In this document: positions 11,481 through 23,200 of the stretch, piece by piece | How positions within the stretch are numbered: the stretch's first letter is position 1 | How the letters are laid out: each line of letters starts with the position of its first letter | Source: Verrucomicrobiota bacterium | GTDB taxonomy: Bacteria > Verrucomicrobiota > Verrucomicrobiia > Limisphaerales > J093 | NCBI GenBank assembly: GCA_027493615.1 | Contig: JAOSKK010000038.1 | Span: 124,001-188,000 of the forward strand | Direction of reading: 5' to 3' | Length of the DNA: 64,000 nt | Notes under the pieces: model-generated | Database searches by the model: none | The model's input: only the letters and a program-made list of their open reading frames with translations | What the model was told of the DNA's origin: nothing | Program-made: the position numbers and the translations under genes

Positions 11481-12012
11481 GACAGATCCCGTTTGCTCAG
11501 CAACACCACCCCCACCATGGCCACGAGCAGCACGAGCGACAGGATCTCGAACGGGAGCAGGTAATCCGTGAACAGCATCCGGCCGAGGGGGCCGTGGTAC
11601 CCTCCAGGCCCGGGCCACTCAGGTCGGTGACGGGCACGACTCCCAGCACGCTGGCCAACAGGGCGGCGAGCGCCAGGGCGAGCACCCCGCCGCTCACGAG
11701 ACTGAACCGGCGCAGCCGCCGCTTCTCCTCCTCCTGCACGTCCAGCAGCATGACCACGAAGAGGAAGAGGACCATGACCGCACCGGCGTAAATCAGTACC
11801 TGGACGGCGGCGAGGAAGAAGGCATGCAGCAGCACGAACAGCGCGGCCAACGACACGATGGTCAGCACCAGAAACATGGCGCTGGTGACCGGGTTCCGGC
11901 TGAACGGATTGGCGACCACCAACCCCCCGCAAACCAGGGTCATTCCCGCGAATATGTAGAAAAGGGCATCCAGCACAGCGAATGCGGCGGCCGTCCGCGC
12001 GCCGGGATTCAA
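11477..12012 (-). CDS. nuoJ: NADH-quinone oxidoreductase subunit J (frameshift near 11590)
   Basis: ALFYIFAGMTLVCGGLVVANPFSRNPVTSAMFLVLTIVSLAALFVLLHAFFLAAVQVLIYAGAVMVLFLFVVMLLD. Confidence 0.92.
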
Positions 12013-12043
12013 CCGGCAGCCGGCCGCCGGTGCAAGCTTCCTT

Positions 12044-12099
12044 CCAAGGGGTCAGTTCTTGAGATTGTCACATGACAAAGTCAAGAACTGACCCCTTGG
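12044..12099. repeat. Hairpin element A: perfect 19-bp arms ccaaggggtcagttcttga / tcaagaactgaccccttgg with nested ttgtca/tgacaa
   Basis: Direct inspection; 12044-12062 pairs with 12081-12099; starts 7 bp past the stop codon of the M1 aminopeptidase gene. Confidence 0.9.
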
Positions 12100-12105
12100 G
12101 CCCCT

Positions 12106-14703
12106 TCAGGGAGCCGGGGTCGCGAGTTCCTTGACCTGGTTGCGGAGCGATTCGATCTCGGCTCGCAACTCGCGCGCCTCCTTCCGGAACCCCAGCACCT
12201 CGTCGCGCAGGGCGCGGAACTCGTCTGCGGGCCGGCGCGCGGCACGAAGTCTGGTCACCGCTTCCTGGGCGGCGTTGCGCTCCGGGCTCTCCTGGCCGGC
12301 GCGGGCGAAGGTCTCCACCAAGGCGAGGGCTTTCGGATCGCCGAGGGCGCCCAAGGCAGCGAGCGCCGCCCGTTTGACGCCGGACTTGGGATGGTAAGTC
12401 TGTCGGGCCAGAAACGTGCGCACGGCCTCGCGATCCTCGGCATGGCGGGCCAGGTGGGCCAACACACCAAGGCCCATGGCAAAGCCGCCCGAGGTGAACG
12501 CCGCCTCCCGGGTCTGCAACGTCTCGAGCAGCGGTGTGATGAAGGCCGGGTCGTCCTGGGCGCGCATGGCCTCGATCGCGGCCTCGGCCAGGATGTTGCG
12601 GAACGAATCCGAGCGCAGGTAGGTGAGGAGGGTTTCGGGGATCGCCGGGTCGGTGTAGGTCCCGAGCGTGAGGATGAGTTCGCGCAGGATGTCCGGGTTG
12701 CGTTCCGTGCGCATTGCCTCGCGCGTCGAGGCCAGGACGGTGTCGCGATAGAAGGCGCGGAGGTCCTCGCGAACCTGGCGGCGCACGGTGGCGTCGGCCT
12801 GCCCGGTCGAAGCCAGCAAGGCCTCGAGGGCGGCGTCGGTGTGGAGGGTGCGGAGGGCCTTGGAGGCTTCGATCCGCGCGCCAGGGAAGGCGTCGGTGTT
12901 GAGGACGGTGCGCAGTTTCGCCACGCTCTCCTGGTCTTTGCGGGTGGTGAGGATTTCGATGGCAAGCAGGCGGCCGATGAGGTCGTCCGGGTCGGTGAGC
13001 TGCGCGTCGAGCAGGGCGTTGGGCGGCGTGAAGTTGACCTTGGCCAGGACGGTGTAATCGGGGTCGATGCGGATCAGCGTCGGGGCGGCGGGCAGCGCCA
13101 CGTGGAAACTCTCCTCGGCGGCGGACACGGTGAGGACGCGTTCGGTGACACCGGCGGGGGTGCGGAAGCGGACCGGGAGCGGGAGGTGGAAGAGGAGGAC
13201 GCGGTCGCTGAGTTTCTGGGTTTGGCGGATGTTGAGCCGGGCCAGCCTGGTGGTCTCATCCCAGGTGTAAGAGACGTCGAGTTGGGGATGGCCGGCATGG
13301 TACACCCACTGGTCGAAGAAGCGGTCGAAGCTCAGGCCGGACAGTTCCTCGAGGACGGCGTTGAAGCTTTCGGTGACCACGGTCCCGTAGGCGTGGCGTT
13401 CGAGCCAGGTCTGGACGACGCGGCGGTAGAGCGTGTCGCCGAGCTGGGAGCGGAGCATGTGGAGGACCCAGGCGCCCTTGGGGTAGGCGCGGAAGCTGAA
13501 CTGCTCGTCCGGATGGGCGAAGCCGCGCCAGACGATGGGAGTGGTGTCGTCGGCCTGGCTGAGCACTTCCCGGGCGTAATGCCGGAGCTGGTAGCGGAAC
13601 GCGTCGCGGCCGTGCCGGTGGTTCTCGTAGAGGGCGTCGTAATAGGTGGCAAACCCTTCGTTGAGCCAGAGGTGGCTCCAGTCTTTGCAGGTGACGAAGT
13701 CGCCGAACCACTGGTGGGCCAGCTCGTGGGCCACCAGGCCCTGGCTGGAACGGGTGTTCTCCGTTTCCGGCGGGAACAGCGTCTGGTGGGTGAGCACGGT
13801 GAGCGTGGTGTTCTCCATGCCGCCGGCGACGAAGTCATGGACGCAGGCCTGGGCATAGCGATCCCAGGGATAGGGCACGCCGGTCTCGCGCTCGAAGAAG
13901 TCCACCATGTCGCGGGTGCCGCGGAACGAGGTTTCGGCCCAGGCGAATTCGGAAGGCGGCGTGTGGAAGGTGAGGGGGAGATGGCCGTGCGCATCTTCGA
14001 GCTGTCGGAAGTGGCCGGCGACCACGGCGATGAGGTAGTTGACGTGCGGCTTGTCCTGGAGCCAATGGAACACGGTGCGCCCGTCGGCGTCGGGGGTCTC
14101 GGACAGCAGCCGGCCGTTCGAAAGGACGGTCATGCCGGCGGGCACGCGACAGATGACCTCGGAGGTGAGCTTCTCGTTGGGGGCGTCGAAGCAGGGGAAC
14201 CAGTGCCGGTGCAGGATCGCCTCCCCCTGCGTGAACAGGTGGGTGTCGCCGGCCGGATAACCCATCTCGGGCGTGCGGAAGTAGAGGCCGGCCTGGGGTT
14301 CGGCGGTGTAGGTGATGGTGACGGATACCTCCCGTTCGGGTGGCAACTCTGCGGCGAAGGTGATCACGAGGCGGCGATCGGTGTTCTGCCAGGCTTGGAT
14401 GGTTTCGCTGGCGGTGACCTGCGTGATCCGCAGGTCCACGGCATCGAGTCCGAGCTCGCGGAGCGGACGGGCGATGGGCCGGAAACGGAGGGTGGCGGTG
14501 GCCGCCAGCGTGCGGGCGCGGAAGTCTGGTGTCAGGTCCAGCGCGACGTGGAGATAGTCCACCTCGCGGCTGGGAGCGTATTGGCGGGCGGGAGGCGGGT
14601 CAGCGGCGAGGGGAACACTTCCAGGTCCGAATCCGAGCGACGCTCCGAACAGCAAGGCGAGGCACAGACCCGGGAGTCGCTTCCGGCAAGATGAGAGGTA
14701 CAT
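12106..14703 (-). CDS. M1-family aminopeptidase with C-terminal HEAT-like repeats
   Basis: GGMENTTLTVLTHQTLF and HELAHQWFGDFVTCKDWSHLWLNEGFATYYDALY (HExxH-x18-E). Confidence 0.93.
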   Translation of the reverse strand: MYLSSCRKRLPGLCLALLFGASLGFGPGSVPLAADPPPARQYAPSREVDYLHVALDLTPDFRARTLAATATLRFRPIARPLRELGLDAVDLRITQVTASETIQAWQNTDRRLVITFAAELPPEREVSVTITYTAEPQAGLYFRTPEMGYPAGDTHLFTQGEAILHRHWFPCFDAPNEKLTSEVICRVPAGMTVLSNGRLLSETPDADGRTVFHWLQDKPHVNYLIAVVAGHFRQLEDAHGHLPLTFHTPPSEFAWAETSFRGTRDMVDFFERETGVPYPWDRYAQACVHDFVAGGMENTTLTVLTHQTLFPPETENTRSSQGLVAHELAHQWFGDFVTCKDWSHLWLNEGFATYYDALYENHRHGRDAFRYQLRHYAREVLSQADDTTPIVWRGFAHPDEQFSFRAYPKGAWVLHMLRSQLGDTLYRRVVQTWLERHAYGTVVTESFNAVLEELSGLSFDRFFDQWVYHAGHPQLDVSYTWDETTRLARLNIRQTQKLSDRVLLFHLPLPVRFRTPAGVTERVLTVSAAEESFHVALPAAPTLIRIDPDYTVLAKVNFTPPNALLDAQLTDPDDLIGRLLAIEILTTRKDQESVAKLRTVLNTDAFPGARIEASKALRTLHTDAALEALLASTGQADATVRRQVREDLRAFYRDTVLASTREAMRTERNPDILRELILTLGTYTDPAIPETLLTYLRSDSFRNILAEAAIEAMRAQDDPAFITPLLETLQTREAAFTSGGFAMGLGVLAHLARHAEDREAVRTFLARQTYHPKSGVKRAALAALGALGDPKALALVETFARAGQESPERNAAQEAVTRLRAARRPADEFRALRDEVLGFRKEARELRAEIESLRNQVKELATPAP

Positions 14704-14782
14704 GCGAGGGGAGGGTAGGGGACCGGCGCGTCGGCGGCAAACCCCGGCCGCCGCGAGACCGCCGGGGTGGGTGTGCGCGCTC

Positions 14783-16135
14783 TCAGCGCACGAAGTCGTA
14801 GTCGTACGGTTTGCGCATCTCGCGGGCGACGTGGGCATTCGCCGCGGCCGCGCCGTCGCCGATGAACTGCTCCTGCGTCGGGTCCCATTCGAGGCGTCGG
14901 CCCCCGAGGCGGAGTGCGATCACGGCGAGGTGACAGACCGAGGCCGAGCGATGGCCGATCTCGACGTGGGCCACAGGATCCTGGCGTGACCGGACGCAGG
15001 CGAAGAAGTTCGCCATGTGATCGCTGCTGGAAGGGAGGCGCACGGCATCGGCGGGCAGGGGCGTGGTGAGCAACGCGTCGTCGCTGGCTTCGATATCCCC
15101 GCGCGTCACCCAGAGCCAGCCGTTGGTGCCTTCGAACCGGAGGCCGTTCCGCTGGCCGTTCTTGTTGACCACGCCGCCGAAGATGTTGTCGTCGCGGGTC
15201 GATTTGACCACGTGCCGGACGCCGCCGGTCCAGGTGAAGGTGATTTCGTACTCGCTGATCGCGGTGTAACCGCCGGGGACAGGCTCGGCGAGCGCCTGGC
15301 CTTCGACCGCCACCGGGCCGTCCTGGCCGATGGCCCAGCGCGCGATGTCGTTGTGGTGTGCGCCCCAGTCGGTGAGGGTGCCCCCGGAGTAATCCAGCCA
15401 GTACCGGAAAGTGGTGTGACAGCGCTCCTTCACGTACTCGACCTTGGGGGCCTGACCGAGGTAGGTGTCCCAATCCAGTCCGGCGGGCACCGGCGCGGTG
15501 GGGAAGGGGCCCGCACGCAAGCCGGCGGGCAGGAAGACGGTGACCTGCTGGAGGCGGCCCAGCCGGCCGTTGCGGACGAGCTCACAGGCGAGGCGGAAGC
15601 GGTTGTCGCTGCGCTGCTGGCTTCCGGTCTGCAACACGGCCCGGTGGGTCCGCACGGCGCGGACGAGGCGGCGGCCTTCGTCGATGGTCAAGGTGAGCGG
15701 TTTCTCCCCGTACACGTCCTTGCCCGCTTGCACGGCGGCGAGGTTCACGAGCGTGTGCCAGTGGTCGGGAGTCCCGGTGATGACGACGTGAACGTCCTTT
15801 TGCTCCATGACACGGCGGAAGTCCCTGGACCGGGCGGGGGTCTTGCCGTCCCTGGTGAACTGTTTGGCGGCGGCCTCGACGTGGCCTTCGTCCACATCAC
15901 AAACAGCCACGACGTCACCGAAGCGACTGGCGTTCTGGGTATCGCCGCGGCCCATGCCGCCGCAGCCGACGAGGGCGATGCCGGGGCGGTCGTTGGGTCC
16001 GGGCGGCGAGCGGCGCGGTTCGGCGGCGGACAGTTCGCGTTCGACGAACCAGTGGGGCAGACCGGTGGCGGCGGCAAGGGTGGCGCAGCGCTGTACAAAG
16101 GTGCGGCGGGAGATCGAGAGGCGTGGGCGGCGCAT
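14783..16135 (-). CDS. Gfo/Idh/MocA-family oxidoreductase, Tat-like signal
   Basis: MRRPRLSISRRTFVQRCATLAAATGLP...; IALVGCGGMGRGDTQNASRFGDVVAVCDVD; VYGEKPLTLTIDEGRRL. Confidence 0.9.
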   Translation of the reverse strand: MRRPRLSISRRTFVQRCATLAAATGLPHWFVERELSAAEPRRSPPGPNDRPGIALVGCGGMGRGDTQNASRFGDVVAVCDVDEGHVEAAAKQFTRDGKTPARSRDFRRVMEQKDVHVVITGTPDHWHTLVNLAAVQAGKDVYGEKPLTLTIDEGRRLVRAVRTHRAVLQTGSQQRSDNRFRLACELVRNGRLGRLQQVTVFLPAGLRAGPFPTAPVPAGLDWDTYLGQAPKVEYVKERCHTTFRYWLDYSGGTLTDWGAHHNDIARWAIGQDGPVAVEGQALAEPVPGGYTAISEYEITFTWTGGVRHVVKSTRDDNIFGGVVNKNGQRNGLRFEGTNGWLWVTRGDIEASDDALLTTPLPADAVRLPSSSDHMANFFACVRSRQDPVAHVEIGHRSASVCHLAVIALRLGGRRLEWDPTQEQFIGDGAAAANAHVAREMRKPYDYDFVR

Positions 16136-16306
16136 GGCGGGGATTGAGCAAGCAGGCGGCGGCCGCGTCAAGGGCGGTTCGCCATCGATGGGGACGAAAG
16201 CAGGCGGGGTGGCTGAATTTACGGTTGAATCCCCGGGCACCCGCTCGCATCCTCGCCCCGGTAAGCCCGTATGCGAAGTCGTGAGTCCTCGAGCCCCGTT
16301 TGATCT

Positions 16307-17721
16307 ATGAAGCCATTGGAATTCCGCGTGAGTCGTCGTCAATTCCTGCACACCGCCGCGACGGCGGGTGCGGCATTCAGCCTGGTTCCGCGCCATGTGT
16401 TGGGCGGGCCAAAGTTCGTCGCGCCGAGTGAGAAGATCAACCTGGCCATCGTCGGAGCCGGCGGCCAGGGGCGGACGAACATGCGCGAACTGTTTCGTCA
16501 CAAGGACGTGCAGGTGATGGCGGTGGCGGATCCGATTGAGACCGAAGACCTCGAGGCGTTCTACTTCCGGGGGGTGGCGGGGAGGCTCCCGGTCAAGGCC
16601 GAGGCGGAGAAGGTCTACGGCGAGCGGACGCCGAACTTCAAGGTGGCGGACTACGAGGACTTCCGGGTGATGCTGGAGAAGGAGAAGGCGATCGACGCGG
16701 TGCTGTGCGCGACGCCGGATCACCTGCATGCCTACGTCAGCATTCTCGCGATGCGGCAGGGCAAGCACGTGTATTGCGAGAAGCCGCTGGTCCACAGCGT
16801 CTGGGAGGCGCGACGGATCGCCGAGGTGGCCAAGGAGACCGGGGTGGCGACGCAGATGGGCAACCAGGGACACTCGGGAGAGGGCATCCGCCAGACTTGC
16901 GAGTGGATCTGGGCGGGGGTGATCGGAGACGTGCGGGAAGTCCATGCCTGGACAGCGGCGAGCCGGTGGAGCAAGAAGTACACGCAAGGCCGGCCGGTGG
17001 AGGAGCCGGTGCCGAAAGGCGTGAACTGGGACCTCTGGCTCGGACCGCGCGCGATGCGGCCGTACAGTTCGGCGTACACACCGGTGACGTGGCGGGACTA
17101 CTGGGATTTCGGGACGGCGCCCATCGGCGACTTCTTCTGTCACAACTTCGACAACGCGTGTTGGGCGCTGGACTTGAAGGCGCCGGTGAGCATCGAGGCG
17201 TACGGGGCGGGGGGAGTGGATGCGGACATGGCGCCGCCGGGAGGCATCTACTACTACCAGTTCCCGGCGCGGGGAAGATGCCCCCGGTGAAGTTTTACTG
17301 GTATGATGGCGGGATGCGTCCGCCGCGGCCTGAGGGACTGGACGAAGACGATCAACTCGGGGCGGGCGGCAACGGGACGCTGTTCATCGGGGACAAGGGC
17401 ATGATCACCTGTCCGGGATGGGCGGGGGATCCGCGGCTGCTGCCCGGGTCGAGGATGGACGATTTCCAGCGGCCGGCGAAGACGCTGCCGCGGTCGAAGG
17501 GGCATCACCGGGACTGGCTGGATGCGTGCAAGGGCGGGGACCCGGCAAGCGCGAACTTCGCCTACGGCGCGGCGTTGACAGAGATGGGGCTGCTTGGCCT
17601 GGTGGCGTTGCGGGTGGGCAAGAAGATGCAATGGGACGCGGCTGCGATGAAGGCGCCCAACGCGCCCGAGGCAGACCGGTACCTGAAGGGGAGCTACCGG
17701 AAAGGCTGGGAGATTACCTGA
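16307..17721 (+). CDS. Gfo/Idh/MocA-family oxidoreductase, Tat-like signal (frameshift near 17275)
   Basis: MKPLEFRVSRRQFLHTAATAGAAFSLVPRHVLGG...; INLAIVGAGGQGRTNMREL; VYCEKPLVHSVWEARRI. Confidence 0.9.
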
Positions 17722-17739
17722 GCCGGAACGGGCGGAGCG

Positions 17740-18078
17740 TCAGGAGGGGGTGAGGACCTTCTCGATGTTGGCCTTGAGATCGCGTTTGCTCTTGAGGCCG
17801 ACCATGGTCTCCTCGACCCGGCCCTGTTTGAACAGCAGGAGGGTGGGAATGCCGGTGATGCGATAATCGGCGGCGAGCTGCTGGTTGTCGTCCACGTTCA
17901 CCTTGCCGACCTTGATCTGGCCGTCGTATTCGGAGGCGAGCTCATCGAGGATCGGGGCGACCATGCGGCAGGGGCCGCACCATTCGGCCCAGAAGTCCAC
18001 GAGGATGGGAACGGGCGAGTGAAGAACCTGTTCGGTGAAATTCGCTTCGTTGAGCGTCAAGATATTGGGAGCTGCCAT
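17740..18078 (-). CDS. trxA: Thioredoxin
   Basis: ILVDFWAEWCGPCRMVAPILDELASEYDGQIKVGKVNVDDN...ITGIPTLLLFKQG. Confidence 0.96.
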   Translation of the reverse strand: MAAPNILTLNEANFTEQVLHSPVPILVDFWAEWCGPCRMVAPILDELASEYDGQIKVGKVNVDDNQQLAADYRITGIPTLLLFKQGRVEETMVGLKSKRDLKANIEKVLTPS

Positions 18079-18127
18079 GGTCTACGGAGGAGGGAGGGTC
18101 GGGTTGAGTGACTTGGGGGTCTTATCG

Positions 18128-18584
18128 CTATTCAAAAGATGGCGCGTCGCCGCCGAGGGCGAGCATGACCAAGCGAGCGACGCCGGCGACCACCGCGATG
18201 ATGGCGACGACAGCAAGGATCGAATCCAGTTGCGTCGGTCCCGCCGGGGCGGCGGATCGGGGGCGAGCGGCGCGCGGGGGCAGCAGCCGCAGCAGCGGGC
18301 CGGGGAGCGGCAGCCTGCGCGGCGGCGGGGGCTGGTGCCGCAGCAGGGGCAGCCGCGGCGGCGGGAGCGGCAGCGGCAACGGCCGCCGGAGCAGCCGCGG
18401 CCTTCACGGCGGCAGAGGGGGCGGCCGGTTTGGGAATCTTGATGGTGGGCGCGGCGGACGGTTTGGGCGGCAGGCTGATCCGGACCGTCTCCTTCTTCGG
18501 CTGAATCTTGGCACTCTCCGAGGCTTTGGGCGCCGGCGCGGCGGTGGGCGGCGGGACCGGAGGATTGTTTTCGTTGTCAGGCAT
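18128..18584 (-). CDS. Ala/Pro-rich low-complexity protein with C-terminal TM helix (frameshifted)
   Basis: MPDNENNPPVPPPTAAPAPKASESAKIQPKKETVRISLPPKPSAAPTIKIPKPAAPSAAVKAAAAPAAV... and ...PTQLDSILAVVAIIAVVAGVARLVMLAL in adjacent frame. Confidence 0.6.
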
Positions 18585-18641
18585 AAGCTGCTGGGAGCGA
18601 CGCTAGGTTTGGCGTCCCCGAGTGTCAAACGATTATGCGGA

Positions 18642-20219
18642 TCACGGGTTCTTGGGGGCGGTGGTCAGCGGGAAGTCGTCGGTGCGGAACGGAGAAGCCG
18701 GGAGGCCAAACGCGCTCTCGAGGTTGACGACCGGGTAATCCGCCCAGCCGTAGCGGACGGCGATGGGATCGCTGACAAGCGGGCTGGAGACGACGACCCG
18801 GTTCTTGCCGAGGATGCGCGCATCGGCCCAGACGAACTTGCGATCGGGGCCGGCGATGGCGAAGCCGCGGAGGGGTCCGCCGCGCGCGACCAGGCCATTG
18901 CCGACGAAGTCGAACTCGATGGTGGCGCGGCCGCTGCCGAAGGAGGCGCTCTTGTACATCGGACTGCGCCCGGCAAAGGTCTCGGCGTAGGCGATCACGC
19001 GGGCGGCGAGGGCGAGGCGTTCTCCCACGATGGCCTTGCGCACTGGGTGGATGTCGTCCTTGTCGCCGGCGTCGGTGATGATGGCGAGGCCCACGTTGGG
19101 CAGGATGCGGGTGGCATGGACTTGGGCTTCGCGCAGCTCGGCCCAGTCGCTTTCACCGGGTTCGGCCGTGATCTCCTCAATCGAGCGGTTGCGGTTCTTG
19201 TCCCAGGGGGCGAGCTGGACGGCGACGAAGGGGAAATCACCCTGACCCCAGTCGCGGCGCCAGTTGAGGATGAGGTCGGGGAAGAGGCGTCGGTACTGCC
19301 AGGCGCGGCTGGCATTGGATTCGCCCTGGTACCAGATGGCGCCGCTGATGGCATAGGGGATCAGGGGAGCGATCATGCCGTTGTAGAGCTCGGCGGGGCG
19401 CCAGGGAGCCCACGGCCGGCCGCGCTCGAACTTCTGGCCGGTACGTTCCGCCTCGGCCCTGGCCCGTTCCCACTCGGCGAGGGCGGCTTGGTGGCGCTGG
19501 GCGGCCTCGGGATACGCATCCCAGATTTCGCGGCGGTAATCCGGGTCGAGGGTGAGCGCGGTCTTGCTCATCCAAACCTCGGCGGGCGAACCGCCCCAGG
19601 AAGTGTGGATGAGGCCGACGGCGACGTTGCGCGTGCGCTGGAGGGCGCGGCCGAAGTAGTAGGCGACGGCGGAGAAGTCGCGGACGGTCTCGGGGTTGCA
19701 CTCCTTCCAGGCGCTGCGGACGTCATCCACGGGTTCCTCGGCGCGGAGCTTGGGGACGGTGAAGAGGCGGATCCGGGGGTTGGCGGCACTGGCGATGTCA
19801 CCCTCGGGTTCGAAGGAACGGGCGAGGGGCCATTCCATGTTGGACTGGCCGGAGCAAACCCAGACCTCGCCGAGGAGGACGTTGCGGAGGAGGATCGTGT
19901 TCTTGCCGCGGACGGCGAGGATCTCGGGCTGCGGGCCGGCCTTCATGGGCTGGAGGCGGACGGCCCACTTGCCGTTGCGGGCGACGGTGGTGACGCGCTG
20001 ATCACGGAACTGGACGGTGACCTCCTCGCCTTCGTCAGCCCATCCCCAGACGGGGACCGGGAGTTCCTGCTGAAGCACCATGTGGTGGCTGAAGAGGCCG
20101 GGCAGGCGCACGTCGGTGTGCGCCGCGGGCAGCCAGAGGGTAGTGGCCAACGCCACGCCCGCCAGTCGGGCCAAGCAGCGGCAGAGGAAATGGGATCGAG
20201 CCACGTCGTGCGTTTCCAT
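18642..20219 (-). CDS. Sialate O-acetylesterase-like secreted esterase
   Basis: DVRLPGLFSHHMVLQQELPVPVWGWADEGEEVTVQF..., VWVCSGQSNMEWPL, AIWYQGESNASRAWQYRRLFPDLILNWRRDWGQGDFPFVAVQL. Confidence 0.9.
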   Translation of the reverse strand: METHDVARSHFLCRCLARLAGVALATTLWLPAAHTDVRLPGLFSHHMVLQQELPVPVWGWADEGEEVTVQFRDQRVTTVARNGKWAVRLQPMKAGPQPEILAVRGKNTILLRNVLLGEVWVCSGQSNMEWPLARSFEPEGDIASAANPRIRLFTVPKLRAEEPVDDVRSAWKECNPETVRDFSAVAYYFGRALQRTRNVAVGLIHTSWGGSPAEVWMSKTALTLDPDYRREIWDAYPEAAQRHQAALAEWERARAEAERTGQKFERGRPWAPWRPAELYNGMIAPLIPYAISGAIWYQGESNASRAWQYRRLFPDLILNWRRDWGQGDFPFVAVQLAPWDKNRNRSIEEITAEPGESDWAELREAQVHATRILPNVGLAIITDAGDKDDIHPVRKAIVGERLALAARVIAYAETFAGRSPMYKSASFGSGRATIEFDFVGNGLVARGGPLRGFAIAGPDRKFVWADARILGKNRVVVSSPLVSDPIAVRYGWADYPVVNLESAFGLPASPFRTDDFPLTTAPKNP

Positions 20220-20250
20220 GGCGCTAATCCAACTGAGGCGAGGGGCCGAG

Positions 20251-23200
20251 TCAACGCTGAATCGCGGGCCGGCGCAGGGTGTATTGCGGCACCCAGCGCG
20301 TGGTGTACCGGCGCATGAGTTCGTCGCTGGCGAAGGCCGGCCGCGACTCCAGCCCGTAGCGTTGATCGTCCATGCCATGCCAGGGCCAGGGATCGACGCG
20401 CCAGCCGAGTTGGACGTGGAAATCGGCGTCCTTGTCCCAGCCGACGGTGTAGAGGAAGAAGCTGCGGCGGCCGCCGGCCGGCTGCGGGGGAAGGCGCGAC
20501 GCGGCGAATTCAAGGGTCAGCTCATCGCCGCCGTTGAGCAGGACCATCGCGTTGTCCTCGTCAGCGACGAGTGGATCCACGGAGCCGTAGCGGGTGCACC
20601 AGCCAACGGGAGTGATGGTCCAGGGCGCGGTCTCGTAGACCTGGTCGTAAACCGGGGTGAGCGGAAAGGTCCAGTCAAGATCAGCGAACTCGCTGAAGCC
20701 ACGCCAGTGGAGGTCGGCGACGTCCGGGGCCAGCCAGGTAAGCCGCGTGTCGGCGGGCGGGCGGCGGTGGAAGAGGGCGATGCGATCCCAGTGGATCTCG
20801 AAAGCGGTGGTCAGTCGCAGGCGGCGGCTGTCGGCCGGCAGGTGACCCGCGAGATCGATGAGAATGGTCTTGGTCTTGCCGGAGGGCGCGCCGGCGACGA
20901 CCTCTACGGGTTGCCAGTGATCAGGGGTGGTTTCGACCTCGAGTTGCGGAAAGGGGAACGGGAGGTCGGGATCGTGCGAAGCCGCGACGTTGGCCATGCC
21001 GCCGCCGAAGCGCAGCCAGCCGGTGAGGGCCAGCACCAGCGGGCGGTCGGTAGGCAGGGGACCGAAGTCGAGCACCACGCCGTGAGGTTCGGCGAGCCCG
21101 CGGAGCTGCGGAATGCGGAGGGCGAGGGGCGAAACGCGCCGGTCGTCGATCGCCTGGAGAAGCTCGGTGCAGTCGCTGCCGTCCAGGCGCGTGGCGTGGC
21201 GGAGGGGTACCCGATCTTCCAGGGTCCAAAGTTCGCCCCGGGGGAAGGGCGGGCCGGGGCGGAACTTGTCGGTGGTATGGACTTCGGTGTCCGGGGATGG
21301 TCAACGACAACGAGCTTGGCCTCGTCCAGGTAAAGAACCTCGCGGAGTTCTTCAGTGATCTGGAGGACGTAGCGGTCGTCGTGCGGAGCGAACGTGGTGG
21401 CGTCGCCGAGGGCGACGAACTCCCGGGGATCGGCGGCGGCGAAGACGGTATCGGCGACACGCAGCCCGACGGGGGCGGAGCCGAGGAGGTCCGTCACGAA
21501 GCGAAAGCGTTGGCCATCCCAGGCATAGAGGTAGGGGCAGGAGCCGGTAGGCAGGATGGGTTCGGGAACTTCGAGGGCCTGCTTTGGGTCCACGGGCAGG
21601 TCCACGATGTGATAGGGGAGGTCGAACCAGCGGGCGGTGAGGGCCTCGAGGTGGTCGCGGGGGCCGACGCCGATTTCGATGGGCAGGGACTGCACGGTGC
21701 GATGGACGCGGAACTTGCCGGAAGCGACCTCAAGGCGGATGCCGAGGCCGCTGGCGTTGGAACGATTGCCGAGGAGCCGGAGCTTGAGCTGGCGGTTGGC
21801 GTTGCCGCCGTCGTTACGGTAATAGCGGAGGCCGGTTTGCGAGGGGCCGGCAAGGCTGAGGACGAGGTCGGTGTCGCCGTCGCCGTCGAAGTCCGCGAGG
21901 GCCACGTCGTCGATGGCGGTGCTGGCCAGGGCGGCGAGGCCGGTGGGGTGGGTGACATTCTCGAAGCGGCCGTCGCCGACGTTGCGCCAGAGTTGAAGGC
22001 CGCTGCCGGTGGCGAGGAGATCGAGCCAGCCGTCGTTGTCGTAGTCGAAGAGCCGGAGCCGGTCGAGGCCGGGTAGCGCAAGGGGGCAGGCGATGGAAGC
22101 GGTCGATCCCGCCGAGGAGGAGGTCCACGTGCGTGTCCGCGCCCACGAAGAGGTCGGTGCGGGAATCGCCGTTGACGTCACCCAGCGCGAGGACGGCGCC
22201 CTCGAGCGGGCCGGCCGGGAGGTCGGTGGGCACGAGCGGGCCGCCGCGTTGTTTCTGCAGGTAGAGCGGCGGGGCGCCGGTGCGGGAGACGAACACGTCG
22301 AGGAGATCGTCGTTGTTCCAATCATCGACGGCCAACTGGCGTGCGCCCGTGACCTGCGCAGGCACGCCGGACGTGGCAGTGATGTCGATAAAATACATGC
22401 TGCCGAGGTTGCGGAGCACACGCAGGCCGGCGCCGTCGGGGCGCAAGGCCATCAGATCGAGTTTGCCGGTGAAATCGAGGTCCAGGAAGGCCCCGGCACG
22501 GGCGACCAGCCCGGTGAGACCGGAGGCGCGAGTGAGGTCGCGGGCGGCGCCATTGGTGGCGAAGCGGAAGGCGTGGGAGGCGGTGTCTCCGAGGACGAGC
22601 ACGTCTTCGTAACGGTCGTTGTTGAGGTCGCCGGTGAGGGCGGCGAAGAAGGCAGTGCCCGGTTGGCGGGCGAGAGGTTCGCCCTGCGGCGCGAAGCGGC
22701 CGTCCCGGTTGGCGAGCACGCGGAACGCGTTGGTGCCCTCGGCCACGAACAGGCCGTTCTGGTCGTTGCGGTTGAAGTCCAGGACGGCGAGCGGCGCGCG
22801 ATAGTGGGCGGCGGTGTCGCCGAAGACGCTCGCCGTGGCCTCCGTGAAGCGGACCGATATGCCTTTGGGGTCGGGTCTGGCAGGTTTCTGCGGCGTGCGG
22901 GCTTGGGTGTAGATGCAGCGCTCGTAAGTGGCGATGGTGGCAGGCGGGGCATTGGGGTTCTTGGCCCGGATGGCTTGATGGCGTTGAATGGCCACGAGGC
23001 CTTCCTCCTGGCGGCCGGCGCGGATGAGAGCCTGGCCGAGGGCGTAATGGGCGACGGCATGTTCGGGTTCGAGGCGGATGGCTTCTTCGAAGGAGGCGAC
23101 AGCATCCTCCACATTGCCCAGCTCGACTTGACCCACGCCGAGCTGGTAATGCGTGGCGGCGACGCTGGCATCCAGGTCGCGGGCCGAGAAGAAGGCCTTC

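Noticed and set aside
5965-14694. Long plus-strand ORFs (e.g. 5965-8025, 7803-9362, 12391-14694)
   Set aside because: Antisense shadow ORFs of nuoN, nuoM and the M1 aminopeptidase; biased composition, no recognisable domains, explained by high GC third positions.
16136-16306. Divergent Gfo/Idh intergenic region as a special regulatory element
   Set aside because: Ordinary divergent promoter spacing; no palindromic operator could be identified with confidence.
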